The notes under the pieces: generated by a model
Told to the model about the DNA's origin: nothing
Seen by the model: the letters and a program-made list of their open reading frames with translations, nothing else
Databases searched by the model: none
In this document: positions 9,238 through 17,166 of the stretch, one piece after another
Position numbering within the stretch: the stretch's first letter is position 1
How the letters are laid out: each line of letters opens with the position of its first letter
Origin: Actinoalloteichus_B caeruleus
GTDB lineage: Bacteria; Actinomycetota; Actinomycetes; Mycobacteriales; Pseudonocardiaceae
Strand: one strand, 5' to 3'
Assembly (NCBI RefSeq): GCF_000718005.1
Contig: NZ_JODV01000006.1
DNA: 64,000 nt
Position numbers and translations under genes: made by a program

Positions 9238-9649
9238 CACCAAACGACTCCACACTGTGCGGTACCCCGTTGTACCGCGACCGTCTCCACCCTAAGCGTG
9301 CCCCCGGTGGTGGCGGGCCGACGGGTGGACGCGGACGACAGGCGGCACGGTGGTGACCGCGGTCTGACGATCCGTTGCGGAAACTGCCCACGATGCTAGA
9401 GCCTGGTCCCGCCGACGCTCCGCCGGAGACGGGCCAGCGAGACCCAGCACACGTTCGTCCGCTCCACTCGAACCGGACTCGGGGGCTTCCCGCGTGCGCT
9501 GGCCGAGGCCGCCCACCGCGGTTGGTGTCCCGGGTGGTCCCGTTCCGGTGCCGGCCCCGACGGGTGGTGCCCCAGCTCAGGTGGTGTGCGAGATGCCCTC
9601 ACGCTCGGAGGGCGGGCGGTGGCGCGCGGGGCGGTCGGCGGGGAACGCC
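9238..9649. other. Intergenic region upstream of gdh
   Basis: These 412 bases between the stop of the giant low-complexity gene and gdh contain no frame with coding character. They hold the palindrome at 9259-9278 and presumably the gdh promoter. I could not place a convincing -35/-10 pair. Confidence 0.6.
9259..9278. promoter_or_regulatory. Palindrome, candidate operator of gdh
   Basis: GCGGTAC (9259-9265) and GTACCGC (9272-9278) are perfect 7-base inverted arms around a 6-base centre, ending 22 bases upstream of the gdh ATG. The symmetry suits a dimeric repressor. It does not match the GlnR consensus. The regulator is unknown. Confidence 0.5.
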
Positions 9650-12600
9650 TCAGTCCGCCGGCGGCGTCCACCGCCGATGTCGCGGCCGAAGACCCTCCGC
9701 CTCCGGGGGCCCGGTGGGGGAGCCACCGGACGGCGCCCGCCAACCGTTCGGCTCCCCGTGGTGGCGCGCATCCGTGGTCGCCCGGTGCGTACCGCCGGAA
9801 CGCGTCGGCTCCGGAGTCTGGTGGGCGGCCCGACCGGACACGAGCGGGCCGCTCGGGTCCGGGTCCTGGTCCGGGTCCGGGTCCGCTTGGTGCCGAGCGG
9901 CGACCCACCGGTCGAGCCCCGGATCGACGTCGTCGTCCCCCGAGCCGCGATGCCGCCCCCTCAGCACCTCGGAGGCCCCGCCGGTCATGGTGGGGGCCGC
10001 CTCCTCGTCCGCACCGGGCGTCGGGGCGGCTGAGGTGGGCGCGCCACCGGGTCGGCCGTGCCGCCGAGTCGGGCTCCCGATGGTGGTTCCGTACGCCGGG
10101 AGCACCGGCGCGGCGTGCTGATCTTCGACGGCGGGGCCTCCCGGCCGCTCGAGGGCCGTCCCCGTGCCGTCCTCGTGGCGCGCTCGCCTCCGCCGCCGCC
10201 CGGTCGTCAGCGCCTCCTCCTGGACGGTCTCCGCACCGGGGACGGACGAGTGCCGGGGCGCCGGGGCCGGGGCCGGCGGGCCGGACACCTCCGCTTCGAC
10301 CGCCCAGGTCAGAGCGGGTTCCGCGACCGGGTGGGCGCCGCCGGCCTCCACGACGGGAGCCGACGCCCCTGGCCCATCCAGCAGGTCCTCCCGGCCGGGA
10401 TCGGGGGGAGAGGGGACCGCGGAACCGGTCGGGGCGCCCGGGCCGTCGGACACGCCGTGGACCTCGGACCGCGTCGTGCCAGGCCCCGACACCTCGTGGG
10501 GCAGGGACGGCGCGACCCGCCATTCGGGGACCGGGGTCTCAGCTGCCCCGGCCAACTCCTGGTGATGGCTCGTCCGCCAGGAGAGGTCCCCACCCGGTGA
10601 TGGTCCCTCACTGACCGCCGTCCTCCCGGGTGGTTCTCGTACGGCGTTCTCACCCGCCTCGCTCGTCGGGACGAGGGCGCCGTCCTCCCCCCTCCGTCCC
10701 GCCGACGCCGAGTGCCGGCCGCCGGGAGACGCGTGCGGCCGGGCATCCTCGGTCAGCGCCTCAGGGTGGTGGCCCGGTCCGGTTCCGGCTGCCGCGCTCC
10801 CGGCGGGGGCGTCGTCCGTGCCCTGGCCATCGGTCGGGTTCGCATCGCCCCTGGCGCACCACGCACCGCCCGGGCTCCGGCCGGACCCGCTGGCGCGCAG
10901 CCCCTCACCGCCGTCCACCCCCGTCGGCCGGTCGACCCGGCACGCGGGGGGTGGGCCCTCGGCGGTTGACGTGGCATCGGTGGGCGCTGGGCTCGACGGG
11001 GGCTCCGCGTCCGCCCCCGCCGGCGGGGTCAGGCCCCGGGGCGGGTGGTCGGCCCCGACGGCAGGGGCCGCCGCGGGCCCCTGCCCGCCCGTCACCGAGG
11101 GATGGGGGAGGTCCGGGGGTTCCGAGGGATCGGTGGGCACCGCCCGCAGATGTGCTCGCTGCCGGGAACGCTCCTGGTCGATCCGCCGGCGCAGGGACTG
11201 GCGGGTGGTCTCGTAGGCGACCATCGCTCCCGCGAGGAGCTCGGCGAGACTGGCCCCGCCCAGATCGTCCCCGCTCGCCACCGGGGAGTGCGTCCCCGGA
11301 TCGGCCGAGGCCACCGGCATGGGCTCGGCAGCTGGGCTGGAGGAAGCGCTCTCCCCCCGCGCCCCAGTACCGCGACCAGCCGATGTCGTGGTACCGCGAC
11401 CAGCCGATGTCGTGCCGTCCGGCCGCTCGGCGGGCGGCGGCCCGTCCGCACCACCGCTCGACCGGGTGCCGGCCGCCGGAACGGTCGCCGCTGACTGGCC
11501 GGGCCCGGTGAATGCCCCACCTCGGGGCGGCTTCGCCCCGAGGTCCGGCTCGTGCCCGGCGCCCCAGGCCCCCGATGCCCTCGCCACGTCTCCGACCGGG
11601 GCACCGCCCCCTCCCCGGTGTTGCGGGCAGGACTGGCGCGGTGCGGCAGGGCCGACGGCTGTCCCCTCGGTGGACGGTCCCGTCTCGACGGGCAGCCCGA
11701 CCGCCCAGGGCCGGGCCGGTGCGGCGTCCACGGCACCCGGCTCACCCGGAGCCGAGGCGGACGGGGTGGGCGGGGTGGAGCCGGCCGCTGGCCGGTCGCG
11801 GTCGGCACCGCCGGACTCGTCGTGGTCATCGCGCCCGCCCGCCAGGAACCCGCGGGGAGCCGGGTCGTCGGGGGGAGGTCCGTGGGCCACCTCGGGAGCG
11901 GGGCCCTCGCCGGCCGACCACGACTCCACGGGCACCGAGAACGGATCGACCGCAGGATCGAAGGGCAGCTCCCCCGGCTCATCCGAGGGAGGTGACGACA
12001 CCACCGGCGGTGGTCCGCCGTCGGGCAAACCCCGAGCACCGTGGTCAGGCGGGCCAGCCAGCTCGAGCTCCCCGTCCCCGGGGCCCCGCCCCGAGGGAGG
12101 GGTCGCGCCGTGGTCCCGCCGCTCCGCCGCGCCGATGCCCCGGAACAGGTCGAGGGTGCTGCCCAGCAGGCCACGCCGTGCCTCCTCGACGGCCCCGCCG
12201 GTCAGCGCGAGGAAGCCGCCCCCACCCGAGGGGTCAGCCGCCGGGGGCAGCGGTGGCGCGCCTGGCTGGCCAGCGGGCGACCAGCTCGCCGGCTCACCGG
12301 CACCCGGCAGCCCGATGCCCGGGTCCCACTGGTCGAAGGGATCGTCGGCGGACGACCACGCGGGGGGACGGCCAGCGGGCTCGGTCTCCACCGCGTCAAC
12401 CTGATCCGTGCCGGCACGCTCGACGTCCCAGGCGGCGGCGCGGCGCCGACCGCCGCTGCCCTCGTCGACCGACCTCCGGCCACCATCGGACCACCGGCCG
12501 GCCGCCTCCCCGGGGACCAGGTCGTCGGCCCCGAGCGGCGCGCCAGGACCCCCCTCGGGTTCCGGCCCGTCCACGGCGGAGGGCTCGGTGGTGGAACCAA

Positions 12601-14038
12601 CGGAAGTCCCCCCGGGGAGGGCTCCCCCGGCGCGCGACAGGTCAGGCTCGTTGGCGGCCAGGTCAGCCGCCCGGGTGGACGCCGGGTCCTCGGGCAGCGG
12701 TTGGCCGGGAGCGGACGACCGCGTTCCGCCAGGACGGCCCGAGGCTAGGGCCGCTGCGCCCCCATCCCAGACCTCCGGGTCCTGGCCCACACCTCGGCCC
12801 ACCCGGAACCGGCTGAGGAAGGGCGAGTCCTGCTGACGCTCCCGTCGACGGCGGCCGGCGACGCGAGACGAGGAGGAAGCACCAAGCCGGTCCGCCTCCC
12901 CCAGCACGGTGAGCAGGTCGCCGACCCCGTCCTTCCCCTCCGCCGAGTCGGCGAACTCATCGGCCAGCCGGAGGCGCGCGGTCCGCACCTCCCGCTGCGC
13001 CCGACGCTCCGCGGCATGGGCGGCCCGCAGGCAGTCCAGGGCCTCGGTGGTCTCGGCGAGCCTCTCGTGCACGAAGGACAGCTCACGCATGGCCTGTGAC
13101 AACAGCGGGTCCAGGCGGTGGTGCCTGGCGTCCTCGGCCACGGAGACCAACAGCTCCCGAGCGCATTCGGCGTCCCCAGCCGGCAGCCGAACGCGGGTGG
13201 CCAGCAGGATTCGCAACCAGCCGTGCGAGGACAGGGCCGGCAACCTCGCCGGCGCGGCCAGCAGCTCCTCGGACACCGCGACGGCCATGCGGGGCTGGCC
13301 GGAGTCCAGGAGCGCGTTGACCAGCTCCACGACGAGACGCCCCCGAACCCGCCCGCTGTCGCGGGCCGGCGAGTCGAGCTGCTCGAGCAGCCGGAGACCG
13401 TCCCGCGCCGACAGGATCGCGGCGTCCAGATCGCCCGCCCTCCGCTGGCGTCGAGCCCACGCTCCCCGCACCGCCGCGCGTCGCGACCAGGTGGCGTCAC
13501 GGTCCGCCTCGCCCCCGTCGCAGAGCTCCTCCGCCTCGGTGAGCACCCGCGCCCACTCCGACTCCCCGGTATCCCCTGGTAACAGCGATGCCAGTTCGAG
13601 CAAGGCGTCCGCCCGCGCACCCGACGCCACGCCCCCGGCGGCGAGCACCGGATGCAGGAGCGGCACCGAGACCGCCGGCGACCCGAGTCGACGAGCGCTC
13701 CTGGCCACCTGCACCCGGAGCTCGGCGAGGAGCTCGATCTCCTCCGACATCTCGGCCCGGGCGGTCCCGGTAGCACCGGCGAACCACCGTTCGAGCAGCC
13801 GCAGGGCCGGCACGGCCCGTTCGGCCGCCGCCGGTTCGCGATCGAGCCGGCTCAGGGCATAACAGGCCACCGACTGGGCCCGGGACCAGGTCAGGTCCCG
13901 GGCCGTCCCACCCATCGCCGCCGCCCGGTCGGCGAGGACGAGGGCGACCTCGGGCGCGCTCCAGCGCAACTCCCGTGCCGCACGCACGAGTGAGTCACGT
14001 TCGTCGCCTGCTGGCGCGGCGCCCCAGGCCGCCGTCAT
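9650..14038 (-). CDS. Giant low-complexity protein with helical repeat N-terminus
   Basis: About 1460 residues with two very different parts. Residues 1-400 are Leu/Ala/Arg-rich amphipathic helices resembling tetratricopeptide-type repeats (for example ARELRWSAPEVALVLADRAA and LLVSVAEDARHHRLDPLL). The remaining thousand residues are almost entirely Pro, Gly, Ser, Ala, Asp and Glu, predicted disordered, with a tandem 8-residue duplication (TTSAGRGT). ATG 14038 is chosen because it follows the ettA stop by 12 bases and has GGAG at good spacing; the frame is also open further upstream inside ettA. No signal peptide, so it is probably cytoplasmic. Close linkage to ettA suggests a single transcript and perhaps a translation- or stress-related scaffold role, but the function is unknown. 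Start and stop are consistent; no frameshift is apparent. Confidence 0.8.
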   Translation of the reverse strand: MTAAWGAAPAGDERDSLVRAARELRWSAPEVALVLADRAAAMGGTARDLTWSRAQSVACYALSRLDREPAAAERAVPALRLLERWFAGATGTARAEMSEEIELLAELRVQVARSARRLGSPAVSVPLLHPVLAAGGVASGARADALLELASLLPGDTGESEWARVLTEAEELCDGGEADRDATWSRRAAVRGAWARRQRRAGDLDAAILSARDGLRLLEQLDSPARDSGRVRGRLVVELVNALLDSGQPRMAVAVSEELLAAPARLPALSSHGWLRILLATRVRLPAGDAECARELLVSVAEDARHHRLDPLLSQAMRELSFVHERLAETTEALDCLRAAHAAERRAQREVRTARLRLADEFADSAEGKDGVGDLLTVLGEADRLGASSSSRVAGRRRRERQQDSPFLSRFRVGRGVGQDPEVWDGGAAALASGRPGGTRSSAPGQPLPEDPASTRAADLAANEPDLSRAGGALPGGTSVGSTTEPSAVDGPEPEGGPGAPLGADDLVPGEAAGRWSDGGRRSVDEGSGGRRRAAAWDVERAGTDQVDAVETEPAGRPPAWSSADDPFDQWDPGIGLPGAGEPASWSPAGQPGAPPLPPAADPSGGGGFLALTGGAVEEARRGLLGSTLDLFRGIGAAERRDHGATPPSGRGPGDGELELAGPPDHGARGLPDGGPPPVVSSPPSDEPGELPFDPAVDPFSVPVESWSAGEGPAPEVAHGPPPDDPAPRGFLAGGRDDHDESGGADRDRPAAGSTPPTPSASAPGEPGAVDAAPARPWAVGLPVETGPSTEGTAVGPAAPRQSCPQHRGGGGAPVGDVARASGAWGAGHEPDLGAKPPRGGAFTGPGQSAATVPAAGTRSSGGADGPPPAERPDGTTSAGRGTTTSAGRGTGARGESASSSPAAEPMPVASADPGTHSPVASGDDLGGASLAELLAGAMVAYETTRQSLRRRIDQERSRQRAHLRAVPTDPSEPPDLPHPSVTGGQGPAAAPAVGADHPPRGLTPPAGADAEPPSSPAPTDATSTAEGPPPACRVDRPTGVDGGEGLRASGSGRSPGGAWCARGDANPTDGQGTDDAPAGSAAAGTGPGHHPEALTEDARPHASPGGRHSASAGRRGEDGALVPTSEAGENAVREPPGRTAVSEGPSPGGDLSWRTSHHQELAGAAETPVPEWRVAPSLPHEVSGPGTTRSEVHGVSDGPGAPTGSAVPSPPDPGREDLLDGPGASAPVVEAGGAHPVAEPALTWAVEAEVSGPPAPAPAPRHSSVPGAETVQEEALTTGRRRRRARHEDGTGTALERPGGPAVEDQHAAPVLPAYGTTIGSPTRRHGRPGGAPTSAAPTPGADEEAAPTMTGGASEVLRGRHRGSGDDDVDPGLDRWVAARHQADPDPDQDPDPSGPLVSGRAAHQTPEPTRSGGTHRATTDARHHGEPNGWRAPSGGSPTGPPEAEGLRPRHRRWTPPAD
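11367..11414. repeat. Perfect 24-base tandem duplication inside a gene
   Basis: Bases 11367-11390 and 11391-11414 are identical, in phase with the reading frame, giving two TTSAGRGT octapeptides in the disordered region of the giant protein. The perfect identity suggests recent replication slippage. Confidence 0.9.
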
Positions 14039-14049
14039 CCGGTCTCCGA

Positions 14050-15726
14050 TCAGTCGCGCGTCAGCTTGCGATGGGTGACCCGATGCGGGCGGGCCGCCTC
14101 GACGCCGAGGCGCTCCACCTTGTTCTGCTCGTACCCCTCGAAGTTGCCCTCGAACCAGAACCACTGCGCTGGGTTCTCATCCGTACCTTCCCAGGCAAGG
14201 ATGTGGGTAGCCACCCGGTCCAGGAACCACCGATCGTGGGAAATCACGACGGCGCAGCCGGGGAACTGTTCCAGGGCGTTCTCCAACGACGACAGGGTTT
14301 CCACGTCCAGGTCGTTGGTGGGCTCGTCGAGCAGGATCAGGTTCCCACCCTGCTTCAGGGTGAGGGCCAGGTTGAGGCGGTTCCGCTCCCCACCGGAAAG
14401 CACCCCCGCCGGCTTCTGCTGGTCCGGCCCCTTGAAACCGAACGCGCTCACGTAGGCGCGGGAGGGCATCTCCACGTTGCCGACGTGCATGTAGTCGAGC
14501 CCGTCGGACACCACCTCCCACACGGTCTTCTTGGGGTCGATCCCGGCCCGGCCCTGGTCGACGTAGGAGAGTTTGACGGTCTCGCCCACCCTCACCGAAC
14601 CGGCGTCCGGCTCCTCCAGCCCGACGATCGTCTTGAACAACGTCGTCTTGCCGACCCCGTTCGGGCCGACGACACCGACGATGCCGTTCCTCGGCAGGTC
14701 GAAGGACAGGTTGTCGATCAGGACCCTGTCGTCGAAGCCCTTCTGGAGCTTGTCGACCTCGACGACGACCGTGCCCAGACGCGGACCCGGCGGGATCTGG
14801 ATCTCCTCGAAGTCGAGCTTGCGGGTGCGTTCCGCCTCGGCCGCCATCTCCTCGTAGCGCTGGAGACGGGACTTCGACTTGGCCTGCCTCGCCTTGGCGT
14901 TCGACCGGACCCAGGCCAGCTCGTCCTGGAGGCGCTTGTGCAGCTTCGCGTCCCGCTTGCCCTGCACCGCGAGCCGCTCGGACTTCTTCTCCAGGTAGGT
15001 GGAGTAGTTGCCCTCGTAGACGAACGCGCGTCCCCGGTCGAGCTCCAGGATCCAACCGGCGACGTTGTCGAGGAAGTACCGGTCGTGCGTGACGGCGAGC
15101 ACGGCACCGGGGTAGCTGGCGAGGAACTGCTCCAGCCACAGCACGCTCTCGGCGTCCAGGTGGTTGGTCGGCTCGTCGAGCAGCAGGAGGTCCGGCTTGC
15201 TCAGCAGGAGCTTGCACAGCGCGACCCGGCGGCGCTCACCGCCGGAGAGCACCTTGACGTCGGCGTCCGGCGGCGGGCACCGCAGGGCGTCCATCGCCTG
15301 CTCCAACTGGGAGTCGAGGTCCCAGGCGTCAGCGTGGTCCAGCTCCTCCTGGAGCCTACCCATCTCCTCCATCAGCTCGTCGGTGTAATCGGTGGCGAGC
15401 TGCTCAGCGATCTCGTTGAAGCGGTTCAGCTTGGTCTTGATCTCCCCAACGCCCTCCTCGACGTTGCCGAGAACCGTCTTGTCCTCGTTGAGTGGCGGTT
15501 CCTGTTGCAGGATCCCGACCGAATAGCCCGGTGACAGGAACGCGTCACCGTTGTTCGGCTGGTCGAGTCCGGCCATGATCTTGAGCACAGACGACTTTCC
15601 GGCCCCGTTCGGGCCGACGACACCGATCTTGGCGCCGGGGTAGAACATGATGGTGACGTCGTCAAGGATCACCTTGTCACCGTGTGCCTTGCGCACCTTT
15701 TTCATGGTGTAGATGAACTCGGCCAT
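14050..15726 (-). CDS. ettA: ABC-F translation factor EttA
   Basis: Cytoplasmic ribosome-bound ATPase that gates the first peptide bond according to energy state. The 558 residues match the usual length (E. coli EttA 555). Two ABC domains are present: Walker A motifs GPNGAGKSS near 40 and GPNGVGKTT in the second half, each followed by LSGGE signatures and LLDEPTNHLD or LLDEPTNDLD Walker B blocks. The Lys/Arg-rich linker and the arm insertion between the domains are visible. ATG 15726 gives the canonical N-terminus MAEFIYTMKKVRKAHGDK. No Shine-Dalgarno precedes it, but TACGAT lies 7 bases upstream, consistent with a leaderless transcript. It is followed after 12 bases by the giant low-complexity gene. 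Confidence 0.97.
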   Translation of the reverse strand: MAEFIYTMKKVRKAHGDKVILDDVTIMFYPGAKIGVVGPNGAGKSSVLKIMAGLDQPNNGDAFLSPGYSVGILQQEPPLNEDKTVLGNVEEGVGEIKTKLNRFNEIAEQLATDYTDELMEEMGRLQEELDHADAWDLDSQLEQAMDALRCPPPDADVKVLSGGERRRVALCKLLLSKPDLLLLDEPTNHLDAESVLWLEQFLASYPGAVLAVTHDRYFLDNVAGWILELDRGRAFVYEGNYSTYLEKKSERLAVQGKRDAKLHKRLQDELAWVRSNAKARQAKSKSRLQRYEEMAAEAERTRKLDFEEIQIPPGPRLGTVVVEVDKLQKGFDDRVLIDNLSFDLPRNGIVGVVGPNGVGKTTLFKTIVGLEEPDAGSVRVGETVKLSYVDQGRAGIDPKKTVWEVVSDGLDYMHVGNVEMPSRAYVSAFGFKGPDQQKPAGVLSGGERNRLNLALTLKQGGNLILLDEPTNDLDVETLSSLENALEQFPGCAVVISHDRWFLDRVATHILAWEGTDENPAQWFWFEGNFEGYEQNKVERLGVEAARPHRVTHRKLTRD

Positions 15727-16183
15727 GGCCGCGATCGTAGAGCGGTGGCCGTGGCACCCGGTATGTCGGTCAACCGGACGGCGACGATCCCCCGCTGCGG
15801 CGCCCTCGACCAGGGCCCCGGCGGCGGCCGCCAGGCGGTGCGAGGGCGTTTCCTCGCGGCCTTCCCCACCGGCGGAGGCCCGCCACGAGAAGGCCGCCGA
15901 ACCGAAACCCGACGGTCCGTGGCCAGCCCCCGGACACCGGCCAGCCCCTCCGGTCGCGCTGTCCCCGGCACGGCGCCCCTCCCGAGCCGAACCGCCGTCG
16001 GCGCCGGTCGACGTCACCGGGCCTCGCCTCGGTCGCTCCGCTTCCCCCCACGGCCACGGGCTGGACGAGGCGGCGTCCTCGTCCAGCCCCGGTTGGGCGA
16101 GCGGGCGGCCGGACGGCGGTACCCGCCCGCCGGCGAGACGCCTTCGCCGGGCGCGGCCACCCCGAACTCACCCGACCGACCGA
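15727..16183. other. Intergenic region between ssb terminator and ettA
   Basis: No frame here has convincing coding character on either strand. At the ettA end (15734-15739, minus strand) there is a TACGAT hexamer ending 7 bases before the ATG, a likely -10 element of a leaderless promoter; its -35 is weak. The rest holds nothing I recognise. Confidence 0.55.
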
Positions 16184-16221
16184 GGTGGGCGCGGCAGGGG
16201 GACCGTCCTGCCGCGCCCACC
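16184..16221 (-). terminator. Hairpin terminator after ssb
   Basis: A perfect 15-base stem (16184-16198 with 16207-16221) with an 8-base loop starts 4 bases past the ssb stop codon. It separates ssb from ettA, which is transcribed in the same direction. Confidence 0.85.
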
Positions 16222-16224
16222 CAC

Positions 16225-16743
16225 TCAGGCGGGCACCAACGGCGCGGCAGCGGGGTGGTCGGGAACCCGGCCGGGAGAGGAACCCGGGGCGGTCCGGGTT
16301 CCAGGGGCGCCGTCACCGCCCGCCCCAGGAACAGGGGAGGCCCCCGGCTCCGAGGAGTCGGAACCGCCCCCGGCCGGGATCTCCCGCCGGTCGCGGAGCA
16401 GGTCCACGCGACACCGAGCCAGGTCAGGGCCCAGGGTCGTCGCCACCAGCTCCACCGCGTACCGGCGCTGCCCCTCGATGTCGTAGTCACGGGTATGAAG
16501 GCGCCCCTGGGCCACCACCGGATCGCCCTTGCGCAGCGCCGCCGTCACGTTCTCGGCCAGCTGGCGCCAACACCGCACCGTGAGGAACAGGCGATCCCCG
16601 TCGACCCACTGCCCGGTACCCCGGTCGTACCGGCGCTCGTTGCTGGCCACCCGGAAGCTCGCCGAGGCGTGCCCCTCCCGGGTCTGGCCAGCCCGGACCT
16701 CACTGATCACGGTTCCCACCACGGTCGTCATCGTCTCGTTCAC
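16225..16743 (-). CDS. ssb: Single-stranded DNA-binding protein paralogue
   Basis: OB-fold ssDNA-binding protein used in replication, repair or transformation. The N-terminal 110 residues carry the family pattern (VVGTVISEV, RVASNERRYD, GDRLFLTVRCWRQLAENV, KGDPVVAQGRL). The tail is Gly/Pro/Ala-rich and ends PAAAPLVPA, so the acidic DDDIPF-type tip that recruits partner proteins in housekeeping SSB is missing. Actinomycetes usually have a second SSB of this shorter type, so this is probably the SsbB-like copy and not the essential one. GTG 16743 is chosen because GGAAGG lies upstream at workable distance; ATG 16731 is the alternative. A pair of DnaA-box-like sites lies about 180 bases upstream. 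Confidence 0.93.
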   Translation of the reverse strand: MNETMTTVVGTVISEVRAGQTREGHASASFRVASNERRYDRGTGQWVDGDRLFLTVRCWRQLAENVTAALRKGDPVVAQGRLHTRDYDIEGQRRYAVELVATTLGPDLARCRVDLLRDRREIPAGGGSDSSEPGASPVPGAGGDGAPGTRTAPGSSPGRVPDHPAAAPLVPA

Positions 16744-17166
16744 TGTCGTCAGCCCTTCCGGTGAGCGGAGGGAGGCCGGGCAGGCACCGACACCGCGCGC
16801 CGACGGCGGTCCGCCGCACCGCCGTGGACGCCGGTGGTCCGCCCCGCCCCCTCGTGTTCGTTTTCCGGAAGCCAGGCTGGCCCATCGAGAGGGCTCCCGG
16901 CAGCTCACCGCCGGCCGCCTTGTGGATAACCGGGGGCTGTGGACAACTCGGGTGGGAGGCGACACCCCTTCACCCGTGAGGGGGTGCGTCGACCGGAACG
17001 ACCACCCAGCGGTACACACCGGCGACGCGCGGTTCCCGCCACCGCGTCCAGGCCGTCGCGCCAGGCACGCCCCGCGAGGCCGAGATGCTCGAACGCCGCC
17101 CGACCCCAGCCCACCGCCTCGCCCGCTGGCGGAACACGACGGCCGAGGTCCGCGAGGGCGACTCCG
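16744..17166. other. Intergenic region between ssb and copD-ctaG
   Basis: These 423 bases have no supported gene. They contain the DnaA-box pair at 16921-16946 and presumably the ssb promoter. Confidence 0.6.
16921..16946 (-). promoter_or_regulatory. Pair of DnaA-box-like 9-mers
   Basis: On the minus strand TTATCCACA (16929-16921) and TTGTCCACA (16946-16938) stand in the same orientation with 8 bases between them. The first is the E. coli consensus, the second the form preferred in GC-rich actinobacterial origins. Only two boxes are present, so this looks like a DnaA-controlled promoter or titration site near ssb, not an origin. Confidence 0.6.

Noticed and set aside
16921..16946. Chromosomal origin of replication
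   Set aside because: Only two DnaA boxes, no AT-rich unwinding region, and dnaA/dnaN are absent.
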